This document shows, in pieces, positions 1 through 5,479 of a stretch of 6,008 nucleotides of DNA. The notes beneath the pieces were generated by a model that ran no database searches, had not been told where the DNA came from, and saw nothing but the letters and a program-made list of their open reading frames with translations. Position numbers and translations under genes: made by a program. This stretch comes from Bacteriovoracaceae bacterium UBA7317 (GTDB lineage Bacteria; Bdellovibrionota; Bacteriovoracia; Bacteriovoracales; Bacteriovoracaceae). Each line of letters opens with the position of its first letter. Within the stretch, counting starts at the first letter, position 1. The stretch lies in contig DKQD01000013.1 in the NCBI GenBank assembly GCA_002474345.1, positions 1-6,008 on the forward strand, read 5' to 3'.

Positions 1-427
1 TTACTTTATCACTGCTTACTTTATTTTTAATATCGGATTTAGCAACAAAAGTCTCAGTGAAATTATTTTTTTCTCCATTAGTTCTAAAGTTTATTACTGG
101 ATCATAAAAGCTTAGATCTATTGCCTTTGAATCTTGGAAAAGAGATAGTAAAGGAATATTACTTTTTACTTTCTCAACTTTAAAAAGAGTTTTTCCCTCT
201 GAACCGGTAACTTCAAAACCGGCGACTTCGACATTAAGCGAAAGAAATAAGCTTGTCTCTATTGAATTTATTTTAAATTTAGCTTTGGGAAAGCTTTTTT
301 TAAGTTGGGTTAAGGTGATTTCCTTAATCTTTTCAGGAGGAAAAGCTTGTTTTATATAAAAAAATAAAGCTAGGAATGATATTAAAGTTATTACTAAAAA
401 CACACCAAGATATTTTAATAATTTCAT
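1..427 (-). CDS. AsmA-family-like membrane-anchored protein, N-terminal part (3' end outside window)
   Basis: The reading frame opens with ATG at 427-425 and stays open for 142 codons to the window edge, so the C-terminus is missing. An AGAGG Shine-Dalgarno at 434-438 lies 6 nt before the ATG. The protein begins MKLLKYLGVFLVI and has one strong hydrophobic segment at about residues 4-25, fitting an inner-membrane anchor with the rest in the periplasm. Next comes a PPEKIKEITLTQLKKSFP stretch, then a strand-rich part (residues about 50-75: KFKINSIETSLFLSLNVEV, then AGFEVTG). This order is what I know of AsmA/DUF748-type N-termini: anchor, helix containing 'P..i...l...l', then 'i..ie.s....l.v.v.g..v'. 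Such proteins are large envelope proteins linked to outer-membrane or lipid homeostasis. The assignment rests on pattern only and the specific role is unknown. It follows the helicase gene by 66 bp on the same strand, so co-transcription is possible. Confidence 0.62.
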   Translation of the reverse strand, partial: MKLLKYLGVFLVITLISFLALFFYIKQAFPPEKIKEITLTQLKKSFPKAKFKINSIETSLFLSLNVEVAGFEVTGSEGKTLFKVEKVKSNIPLLSLFQDSKAIDLSFYDPVINFRTNGEKNNFTETFVAKSDIKNKVSSDKV

Positions 428-462
428 TCTATTCCTCTATATTTTTTGTAAAATTAGATTTT

Positions 463-482
463 AACAAAAAAAATTTTTTGTT
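463..482. terminator. AT-only hairpin between helicase gene and AsmA-like gene (weak terminator candidate)
   Basis: Positions 463-471 (AACAAAAAA) are complementary to 474-482 (TTTTTTGTT), giving an 8-9 bp stem with a very small loop. It starts 11 nt past the helicase stop codon. The stem has only one G:C pair. Read on the minus strand, the T-run is the second arm itself rather than a separate tail. It could slow or partly end transcription in either direction, but it may also be just AT-rich spacer. The rest of the 66-bp gap (428-493) holds only the Shine-Dalgarno of the next gene. Confidence 0.25.
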
Positions 483-493
483 GAAAATTTAAT

Positions 494-2758
494 TCAAATT
501 TTTTTTAGAGGAGCGAACTTAACCATAAACTTTTTTCTTTCCCCACCAAGAAACTCAATTACCACCTTTTCCTCAGTCCCAAAGCCCTGATTATCAATTA
601 CTAAACCTTCTCCGTATAAAGAATGAAGGACTTTAATACCTTTTGGGAATTTACTTGATTCTTTTCTTTTCTTTTCATAACTTGAAGGGAAATCACCAAC
701 TTGATAAACTTTTTCATCATCATATTCTCTATCATTAAAATCCGAATCATTTAAGTCTTCATACTCAGACCCTTCTTCACTTAAGTTATCCGTTTTTTTC
801 CGCCAAAAGTAGAATTGCTCTGGTATCTCATAGATAAACCGACTGGGTCCATTAAACCTCATCATACCGTGAAGCATTCTTCCTTGGGCAAAACAAATAT
901 ATAGCTTTTTCATTGCCCTCGTCATAGCAACATAGAAAAGTCTTCTTTCTTCTTCTAAACCCTGGTCTCCATTTTCAAGGCTCATAAATGAGGGAAAAAT
1001 ATTTTCCTCTGAACCTACTAGGAATACATAATTAAACTCTAGTCCCTTTGAACCGTGTATTGTCATTAAAGAAACTTCTCCTAGATTCTTTTTTTCTTCA
1101 ATTTTCTCTTCACTACTACCATCTAAGGTAATCGTTTCTAAAAAACCAAGTAATGTCGGAGTACTTTGTCCACTTTCAAATTGCTTAATCGCATTCACTA
1201 ACTCCTCTAAGTTTTCTACCCTAGCCAATGATTCATAATCTTTACTGGATTTAAGAAAACTTAAGTAACCTGAATCGTGCAGAATCTTTTCAAAAATATC
1301 ACTTGGACAAATTTTGCTTTGATTTAAGTCTTTACCTTCTTGAATCATATTAACAAATTCACTAATACTCGACTTTACCTTCTGACTGATTTTTAAATGA
1401 AAATATTCCTCACTATTTTTTACAAAACCTTCTATTGTTTCCCACAAAGAACGTCCTGTTCTAATAGCTTCCTCTTCAAACTTTCTTAGAGTTACCGATC
1501 CAATACCTCGAGAAGGGGTATTGATAATTCTACTTAAGGCCAATGAATCCTTGTCATTAACAATCAATCTTAAGTATGAAAGAAGGTCCTTTATTTCCTT
1601 CCTTTCATAAAATTTTGTTCCACCAACTACTCTGTAAGGAATATTATTACTTCTTAAATAGTCCTCAACAATTCTTGATTGTGAATTTGCTCTATAAAAA
1701 ACAGCGATATCTCTATATAAAACCTTTTCATCTTTATTCTCAATGAGCTCTTTAATTTCTGTACTTACAAAGCTTGCCTCATCCTTATCATTTTTTAATT
1801 CTACAATTTGAACTGAATCACCTCTTTCATTTTCGGTCCACATTTCTTTGCCTTTTCTCATTTTATTTTGAGAAATAACACAAGAAGCAGCTTCTATAAT
1901 ATTTTTTGAAGAGCGGTAATTTTGTTCAAGTTTCAATACTTCAGCATCGTGAAATACCTTTTCAAACTCTAATATATTTCTTATGTCCGCTCCTCTCCAA
2001 GAATATATGGATTGATCTTCATCCCCCACAACACAGATATTCTTTTTTTCATTTGCCAAAAGCTTGACCAGTTCAAATTGAGCCCTATTGGTATCTTGGT
2101 ATTCATCAACAAGAATATATTGAAATCTATTTTTGTAAGTTTCTAGAACTGTTGGATGTTTTTCAAAAAGTTCTAGTGTCCCAGTAATCAATCCACCAAA
2201 GTCACAGGCATTGGCTTTATGAACTTCTCTTTCATATTCTTCAAAATAGGGAAAATATTCATCCTTCTCATCTAATTCAGATAATGAGTCTTCTCTACCA
2301 ATATAATGACCGTTATTTTTTAAGCCTTCTATAAAGTATAAAATTTCTGATGGTGGTAACTCCTTAGGACTTATTCCTTTTCTGCCCAAGATATTTTTTA
2401 TAACAGCTTTAGATTCTGTTTGATCATAAATGGTAAAATTTCTACTTAAGCCAAGGTAGTTAGCCTCAGTTCTCAAAACTTTTGCACAGAAGGAATGAAA
2501 GGTTGTCACTTGCAAGGCACCTAAATCAAGGTTGGCTTCTGATGAAATCCTCTCCCTCATTTCTCTTGCAGCTTTATTAGAGAATGTTAGTGCTAAAACT
2601 TGAAAAGGGCTAATCTTCAAATTCTCTAAAAGGTAGACTATTCTTGCTACTAAGGTCCTTGTCTTACCCGATCCAGCTCCAGCTAAAACCATTAGAGGCC
2701 CCTCAGTCTTTAAAACCACACTTTTTTGACCCTGACTTAAGCTTTCTAGATTTATCAT
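494..2758 (-). CDS. uvrD: UvrD/PcrA-type superfamily 1A ATP-dependent DNA helicase
   Basis: A 754-residue 3'-to-5' DNA helicase/translocase, complete, close to the 720-755 residues usual for UvrD/PcrA. All family motifs are present (numbering from ATG): Q motif LSQGQ at about 7-11; Walker A AGAGSGKT at 26-33; motif Ia ALTFSNKAAREM at 56-67; TTFHSF at 85-90; Walker B/motif II VDEYQDTN at 217-224; motif III VGDEDQSIYSWRGA at 244-257; motif IV QNYRSS at 279-284; motif V TIHGSKGLEF at 566-575; motif VI ERRLFYVAMTRA at 604-615. A strongly acidic linker (about 657-682) leads to a C-terminal Tudor/SH3-like module (about 707-752, with VLHSLYGEGLVI), known in PcrA/UvrD as an RNA-polymerase contact and missing from Rep. 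Family roles are nucleotide-excision and mismatch repair, clearing of stalled polymerases, and removal of recombinase. ATG at 2758 is preferred over TTG at 2761 because GAAGG (2766-2770) sits 7 nt from ATG but only 4 nt from TTG. No LexA-type operator was recognised. PcrA is an equally valid name. Confidence 0.93.
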   Translation of the reverse strand: MINLESLSQGQKSVVLKTEGPLMVLAGAGSGKTRTLVARIVYLLENLKISPFQVLALTFSNKAAREMRERISSEANLDLGALQVTTFHSFCAKVLRTEANYLGLSRNFTIYDQTESKAVIKNILGRKGISPKELPPSEILYFIEGLKNNGHYIGREDSLSELDEKDEYFPYFEEYEREVHKANACDFGGLITGTLELFEKHPTVLETYKNRFQYILVDEYQDTNRAQFELVKLLANEKKNICVVGDEDQSIYSWRGADIRNILEFEKVFHDAEVLKLEQNYRSSKNIIEAASCVISQNKMRKGKEMWTENERGDSVQIVELKNDKDEASFVSTEIKELIENKDEKVLYRDIAVFYRANSQSRIVEDYLRSNNIPYRVVGGTKFYERKEIKDLLSYLRLIVNDKDSLALSRIINTPSRGIGSVTLRKFEEEAIRTGRSLWETIEGFVKNSEEYFHLKISQKVKSSISEFVNMIQEGKDLNQSKICPSDIFEKILHDSGYLSFLKSSKDYESLARVENLEELVNAIKQFESGQSTPTLLGFLETITLDGSSEEKIEEKKNLGEVSLMTIHGSKGLEFNYVFLVGSEENIFPSFMSLENGDQGLEEERRLFYVAMTRAMKKLYICFAQGRMLHGMMRFNGPSRFIYEIPEQFYFWRKKTDNLSEEGSEYEDLNDSDFNDREYDDEKVYQVGDFPSSYEKKRKESSKFPKGIKVLHSLYGEGLVIDNQGFGTEEKVVIEFLGGERKKFMVKFAPLKKI

Positions 2759-2765
2759 CAATTTA

Positions 2766-2770
2766 CCTTC
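2766..2770 (-). promoter_or_regulatory. Shine-Dalgarno of the helicase gene (decides between TTG and ATG start)
   Basis: On the minus strand this reads GAAGG. It is followed by TAAA, then adjacent TTG and ATG codons in the same frame. The 7-nt spacing to the ATG (2758-2756) is usual and the 4-nt spacing to the TTG (2761-2759) is short, so the ATG is the likely start. The choice changes the protein by one residue only. Confidence 0.6.
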
Positions 2771-2792
2771 AATTTTTAATAATTAGTAATTG

Positions 2793-2812
2793 AGGCCTTT
2801 TGACAAAGGCCT
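2793..2812. terminator. Perfect 8-bp hairpin AGGCCTTT/AAAGGCCT in the helicase leader
   Basis: AGGCCTTT (2793-2800) and AAAGGCCT (2805-2812) are exact reverse complements around a 4-nt loop. This is the strongest hairpin in the gap between the NTF2-like gene and the helicase gene. On the minus strand it lies about 110 nt after the NTF2-like stop and 35 nt before the helicase ATG. The sequence after it on that strand is AT-rich (CAATTACTAATTATT) but is not a continuous T-run, so an intrinsic terminator is plausible, not certain. It would also lie in the 5' untranslated region of any helicase transcript that starts further upstream. On the plus strand no T-run follows it. Confidence 0.4.
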
Positions 2813-2900
2813 TAGAAGAGCTGTTTATTCTCAAACGCGCTTTTATACCATGGCGGAAGAGTAGATTCTACCTGTGAAATAAAACGACTATTATGAAAGT
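2813..2900. other. Intergenic stretch with no recognised gene
   Basis: This 88-bp part of the 161-bp gap upstream of the helicase gene holds no reading frame I can support on either strand. A small inverted repeat, GTAGA-T-TCTAC, lies at 2861-2871. TATAAA on the minus strand (about 2842-2847) resembles a -10 element, but I see no matching -35 at normal spacing. The helicase promoter is probably in this stretch, since a hairpin separates that gene from its upstream neighbour, but I cannot place it. Confidence 0.3.
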
Positions 2901-2926
2901 ATAGAAAAATTTAAACTTTTTTCTAT
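2901..2926. terminator. AT-rich hairpin overlapping the NTF2-like stop codon (weak)
   Basis: ATAGAAAAA (2901-2909) and TTTTTCTAT (2918-2926) pair over 9 bp around an 8-nt loop. The TAG stop of the NTF2-like gene (2925-2923) lies inside one arm. Only one G:C pair is present and no separate T-run follows, so termination here would be weak. It may instead be a 3'-end stabilising structure, or chance in AT-rich DNA. Confidence 0.25.
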
Positions 2927-3261
2927 TTTATTGGTGTTGCTCCACTTTCAGTTCTTATAATCTTGCCATCCTTAACAGTATGCACTGCCATAATAGCTTC
3001 TTTACTTCCATCCGGGAAACTGCCCATATTATGCATAACTAAAATATCATTATTTTCATACAAACATCTGTTTTCACTAAAAGTCAGTTTACCCTCTCCC
3101 ATTGCATTAAACATGCCAGTAACAGTAACTTCCCATTCTTTTTTGGGAACTGATTCACCCATCTGATGGCGCACAAAAATGAAGTCTTTGTGTAAAAGGT
3201 CTAAATAGGCAGACAGGTCTTTATCCTTAAGGCACTTAATCATTTTTTTATATACCGACAC
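2923..3261 (-). CDS. Small NTF2-like (SnoaL/DUF4440-type) protein of unknown function
   Basis: A 112-residue soluble protein with no signal peptide or membrane segment. The start is GTG at 3261-3259: an AGGAG Shine-Dalgarno lies 8 nt before it and an in-frame TAA directly precedes it, so no longer form is possible. The layout fits the cone-shaped NTF2-like fold: N-terminal helices (VYKKMIKCLKDKDLSAYLDLL, broadly residues 3-23), then HKDFIFVRHQMGES, a helix around KKEWEVTVTGMFNAM (about 40-54), and a C-terminal sheet with CLYENNDILVMHNMG, AIMAVHTVKDGKI and RTESGATPI. The 'V.DGKI' turn near residues 96-100 is typical of SnoaL-like proteins. The family includes isomerases, hydrolases, small-ligand binders and proteins without activity; no catalytic set can be named here. 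It stands alone between two spacers, so neighbours give no hint. The family call rests on overall pattern and length. Confidence 0.65.
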   Translation of the reverse strand: MSVYKKMIKCLKDKDLSAYLDLLHKDFIFVRHQMGESVPKKEWEVTVTGMFNAMGEGKLTFSENRCLYENNDILVMHNMGSFPDGSKEAIMAVHTVKDGKIIRTESGATPIK

Positions 3262-3269
3262 TTAAGACA

Positions 3270-3274
3270 CTCCT
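3270..3274 (-). promoter_or_regulatory. Strong Shine-Dalgarno AGGAG fixing the GTG start of the NTF2-like gene
   Basis: On the minus strand AGGAG is followed by TGTCTTAA (8 nt) and then the GTG at 3261. This near-ideal site supports the gene as real despite its small size and GTG start. Confidence 0.7.
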
Positions 3275-3302
3275 GTTAAATAAATTTATAAACTTCAAGT
3301 TG

Positions 3303-3345
3303 TAGTATGGAAAAATACTATACTGTAAAAAGGTAAAATAATTAA
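3303..3345 (-). promoter_or_regulatory. Candidate promoter of the NTF2-like gene, overlapping an inverted repeat
   Basis: On the minus strand TATAGT (3322-3317) matches the -10 consensus at five of six bases. With a 17-nt spacer the -35 position is TTAATT (3345-3340), which matches only three of six. Transcription would start near 3310, leaving a leader of about 50 nt before the GTG. The -10 overlaps an inverted repeat, TAGTAT (3303-3308) and ATACTA (3315-3320), placed where a regulator could bind. The poor -35 and the AT-rich background keep confidence low. Confidence 0.28.
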
Positions 3346-3348
3346 GAA

Positions 3349-3364
3349 ATTACTTCAAAGTAAT
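3349..3364. repeat. Inverted repeat ATTACTT-CA-AAGTAAT
   Basis: Two exact 7-bp arms (3349-3355 and 3358-3364) surround a 2-bp centre. It lies just upstream, on the minus strand, of the candidate promoter of the NTF2-like gene, where an operator could be. It also overlaps the possible plus-strand gene remnant. AT-rich DNA yields such repeats by chance at some rate. Confidence 0.4.
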
Positions 3365-3400
3365 AGATTAGGACCTAATAAAAGCCAGGAATTTTTAGAT

Positions 3401-3414
3401 CTTATTTAAATAAG
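3401..3414. repeat. Perfect 14-bp palindrome CTTATTTAAATAAG
   Basis: The 14 bases are identical to their own reverse complement. The symmetry stops abruptly on both sides. It lies where the plus-strand coding-like reading changes frame (stop at 3407-3409). It could be a regulator site for the NTF2-like gene, about 140 bp upstream of its start, or a chance product of AT-rich sequence. Confidence 0.4.
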
Positions 3415-3593
3415 GATTCATTTGAAAAATTTATATCCTAACTCCAAAAGTTTGAAATTCCTCCGAATCCCATGAACGGCCAATGCATAAGAGATTATCA
3501 ACAAAATGGAAGTTTACAGCATTGCAACAAGGGTTATGATTTCAACGACAAAGGGAATGAACAAGTCAGAGCTCAACATTTTTTAAAATAAAC

Positions 3594-3613
3594 AACTCAG
3601 TTTTTATTAAGTT
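3594..3613 (-). terminator. Weak terminator candidate after glmS
   Basis: On the minus strand AACTTA (3613-3608) pairs with TGAGTT (3599-3594) over 6 bp with one G:U pair and an 8-nt loop. GTTTATTTT follows. It sits 23 nt past the glmS stop, where a terminator is expected, but the stem is short and AT-rich. Confidence 0.3.
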
Positions 3614-3635
3614 TATAAAACGCCCACTTACACCA

Positions 3636-5447
3636 TCATTCAACTGTAACAGACTTCGCCAAATTTCTAGGCTTATCAATATCTGTACCCTTGAATTTGG
3701 CCATATAGTAAGAAAGTAATTGGTTGGCAACATTGACATAAATTGGTGACAACTCTTCTAAGCCATCAAAGTTAAGAGGTATATAGTGGTCACTTAAAGC
3801 TTCTAGATCTTTTCTATCTTTGGGTCCTAAAATAACAATGACTCCTCTTCTCGCTTTTATTTCCTCAACATTCGACACAGCTTTTTCTAATAGCTCAGGC
3901 CCAATAATTGCGACATTAACCATCTCCTCGTCAATTAAAGCAATTGGTCCATGCTTAAGTTCGCCAGCTGCATACCCCTCAGCATGGACGTAGGCAATCT
4001 CTTTAAGTTTAAGTGCTCCTTCAAGAGCAATCGGAAAATATTGGCCTCTGCCTGTAAAGAAGAAGCCTTTATAATTATAAATTTCTTCTGCTATCTTTTT
4101 AATTTTATCAACTTGAGACAGCAATACTTCAAGCCTGTGAGCCAACAAAGAAAACTTAGTCCTCAACTCTCCATAAGAAGGTGTTCCTTTTAAGGACTCT
4201 GCCATTATACGGCCGGTAAGAACTTGCTGGGTAAATGCTTTTGTACTTGCCACCCCTATTTCAACACCAGCTTTAATAAAAAGGTTTTGATCACACAACC
4301 TAGAAAGTGTAGATCCTTCAACATTAACAAGGGAGTAAGTTTTTACTTTTCTTTCAACGCAAAGATTAAGTGCAGCCAATGTATCCGCAGTCTCACCTGA
4401 TTGACTAATAAAAAGCCCCAAATCTGACTCTTGAAAGATCGGATCTCTGTAACGAAACTCACTTGCCAACTCAGCGGAAACAGGTATTCGATTTATTGAC
4501 TCAATAAAATTACGAATAACCAAACCAGCATAATATGCTGTTCCACAGGCATTAAGCTGTATACGACTAGGCTTTTCGTTTTCAACATTTTTTAAAACCT
4601 CTTTCCCCGCACCTAAAAAATAATACTCTTCTAAGAAACGAATAAGCCCAGGCTGCTCGTGTATTTCCTTAAGCATATAATGCTCAAATTCACCCTTCTC
4701 TTGAGGTTCTAATCCACATTCTTGCTTTTTTGATACATACCTCTCAGATAATTCACCATTTTTTTCATAAAAAGTAATAGGTTTATCTTTCTCTCCTGTT
4801 AGACAACAAACGACTTCATCCTCCGGGAAAAATATCTGATCAACCATACCAACTAGAGCATATGGATCAGAAGAAACCATAACTTCATTTGTTTTAAAAT
4901 TTAAACCACATACAAGTGGAGCGCCTCTTTTTATTGCTAGGATTTGATTTGAACTTTTTTCCTGAATGACAAAGGCTGAGTTACCTTGAACTTTTTCAAA
5001 AGACCGAGAAACAGCATCAAAAAGACTCATGCCTTGTCTTACGCTGTAATGGACTAGACCTAAAAAAACTTCAGAATCAGTATCCGATTTAAACTGTAAT
5101 CCTTCGGAAATTAAATCTTTTTTAACTTCCGCTGCATTTTCTATAATGCCGTTATGGACTATGGATATAGTATCATTCAAGTGTGGATGAGAATTTTGAT
5201 CGTTTACAACTCCATGAGTTGCCCATCGAGTGTGTCCCACGCAGGAGTTGGAGCTTAAATTAACTCCTCTTAAGAGGTTTTTTAAATTATGTAATTTTCC
5301 AGTTTTCTTAAAGAGAGTTAAGTTACCAAACTCATTTTTAAAACAAACTCCAGAAGAGTCATAACCGCGATACTCTAGCCTTTTAAGACCTTCAAGAACT
5401 ACATGAACCGAGTTTTTATGACCTATATGTCCAACAATTCCACACAT
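3636..5447 (-). CDS. glmS: Glutamine--fructose-6-phosphate aminotransferase (isomerizing), GlmS
   Basis: GlmS converts fructose-6-phosphate and glutamine to glucosamine-6-phosphate and glutamate, the entry step to UDP-GlcNAc, in the cytoplasm. The 603-residue protein is complete (E. coli GlmS is 609). The N-terminal glutaminase begins MCGIVG; Cys2 is the nucleophile exposed after Met removal. GHTRWATHG (71-79), SHPH (87-90) and HNGIIEN (98-104) form the glutamine site and oxyanion hole. Two SIS sugar-isomerase domains follow: the first with CGTAYYAG (301-308), SQSGETADT (348-356) and GVASTKAFT (398-406); the second with LKLKEIAYVHAEGYAAGELK at 479-498. Lys480, Glu483, His499 and Lys598 match the E. 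coli residues commonly numbered Lys485, Glu488, His504 and Lys603. The C-terminus KPRNLAKSVTVE is the family signature. ATG at 5447 has GAGGG 4 nt upstream and leaves Cys at position 2, so this start is certain. The 32-bp gap from glmU implies one transcript. The 374-bp spacer after it ends the visible operon. Confidence 0.98.
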   Translation of the reverse strand: MCGIVGHIGHKNSVHVVLEGLKRLEYRGYDSSGVCFKNEFGNLTLFKKTGKLHNLKNLLRGVNLSSNSCVGHTRWATHGVVNDQNSHPHLNDTISIVHNGIIENAAEVKKDLISEGLQFKSDTDSEVFLGLVHYSVRQGMSLFDAVSRSFEKVQGNSAFVIQEKSSNQILAIKRGAPLVCGLNFKTNEVMVSSDPYALVGMVDQIFFPEDEVVCCLTGEKDKPITFYEKNGELSERYVSKKQECGLEPQEKGEFEHYMLKEIHEQPGLIRFLEEYYFLGAGKEVLKNVENEKPSRIQLNACGTAYYAGLVIRNFIESINRIPVSAELASEFRYRDPIFQESDLGLFISQSGETADTLAALNLCVERKVKTYSLVNVEGSTLSRLCDQNLFIKAGVEIGVASTKAFTQQVLTGRIMAESLKGTPSYGELRTKFSLLAHRLEVLLSQVDKIKKIAEEIYNYKGFFFTGRGQYFPIALEGALKLKEIAYVHAEGYAAGELKHGPIALIDEEMVNVAIIGPELLEKAVSNVEEIKARRGVIVILGPKDRKDLEALSDHYIPLNFDGLEELSPIYVNVANQLLSYYMAKFKGTDIDKPRNLAKSVTVE

Positions 5448-5451
5448 CTTT

Positions 5452-5456
5452 CCCTC
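5452..5456 (-). promoter_or_regulatory. Shine-Dalgarno of glmS
   Basis: GAGGG on the minus strand lies 4 nt before the glmS ATG, within the 32-bp glmU-glmS gap. There is no room in that gap for a separate promoter with leader or for a glmS ribozyme, so glmS is most simply expressed by read-through from glmU. Confidence 0.6.
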
Positions 5457-5479
5457 GTAGATTTAAATTTGAAACACTT

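Larger units (their letters stand above)
3329..3591 (+). pseudogene. Coding-like plus-strand stretch: possible decayed gene or very short gene, unrecognised
   Basis: Inside the 374-bp gap between glmS and the NTF2-like gene (3262-3635), the plus strand carries coherent-looking protein sequence split over two frames. From 3329 one frame reads KGKIIKKLLQSNRLGPNKSQ followed by EFLDLI and a stop at 3407-3409. The next frame takes over with LNKDSFEKFIS, a stop at 3439-3441, then LQKFEIPPNP and, from ATG 3472, MNGQCIRDYQQNGSLQHCNK followed by GYDFNDKGNEQVRAQHFLK and stop at 3589-3591. By my count 3461-3580 is 40% G+C against about 23% for 3281-3400, so its 3' part looks like coding rather than spacer. 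There is no Shine-Dalgarno before ATG 3472. This fits a frameshifted and interrupted gene remnant, or a 39-residue gene with a poor start. I do not recognise the product; the two cysteines and polar content suggest a small secreted or cytoplasmic protein. It is the only plus-strand candidate in the window. Confidence 0.35.

Noticed and set aside
2800..2829. Plus-strand promoter starting with a perfect TTGACA at 2800-2805
   Set aside because: The -10 position at 2824-2829 (TTTATT) matches only four of six bases, the hexamer is part of the hairpin loop and arm, and there is no plus-strand gene downstream for it to drive.
2963..3166. 67-codon open frame on the plus strand
   Set aside because: It lies wholly antisense to the NTF2-like gene, which has a strong Shine-Dalgarno and a family-like protein. 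The plus-strand translation has no recognisable features.
3350..3363. TTAC-N6-GTAA as a LexA-type operator
   Set aside because: It resembles the TTAC/GTAA half-sites that I recall for Bdellovibrio LexA, but the spacer is 6 bp instead of 3, and the gene it precedes is not a known SOS gene.
3513..3578. Minus-strand 21-codon hydrophobic ORF (MLSSDLFIPFVVEIITLVAML)
   Set aside because: It has no Shine-Dalgarno, is very short, and is antisense to the more coding-like plus-strand stretch.
3951..4193. 80-codon open frame on the plus strand
   Set aside because: It is antisense to the highly conserved SIS domains of GlmS and so is a shadow.
5448..5479. glmS ribozyme upstream of glmS
   Set aside because: The glmU-glmS gap is only 32 bp, far too short for the ribozyme core, and a normal Shine-Dalgarno occupies part of it.
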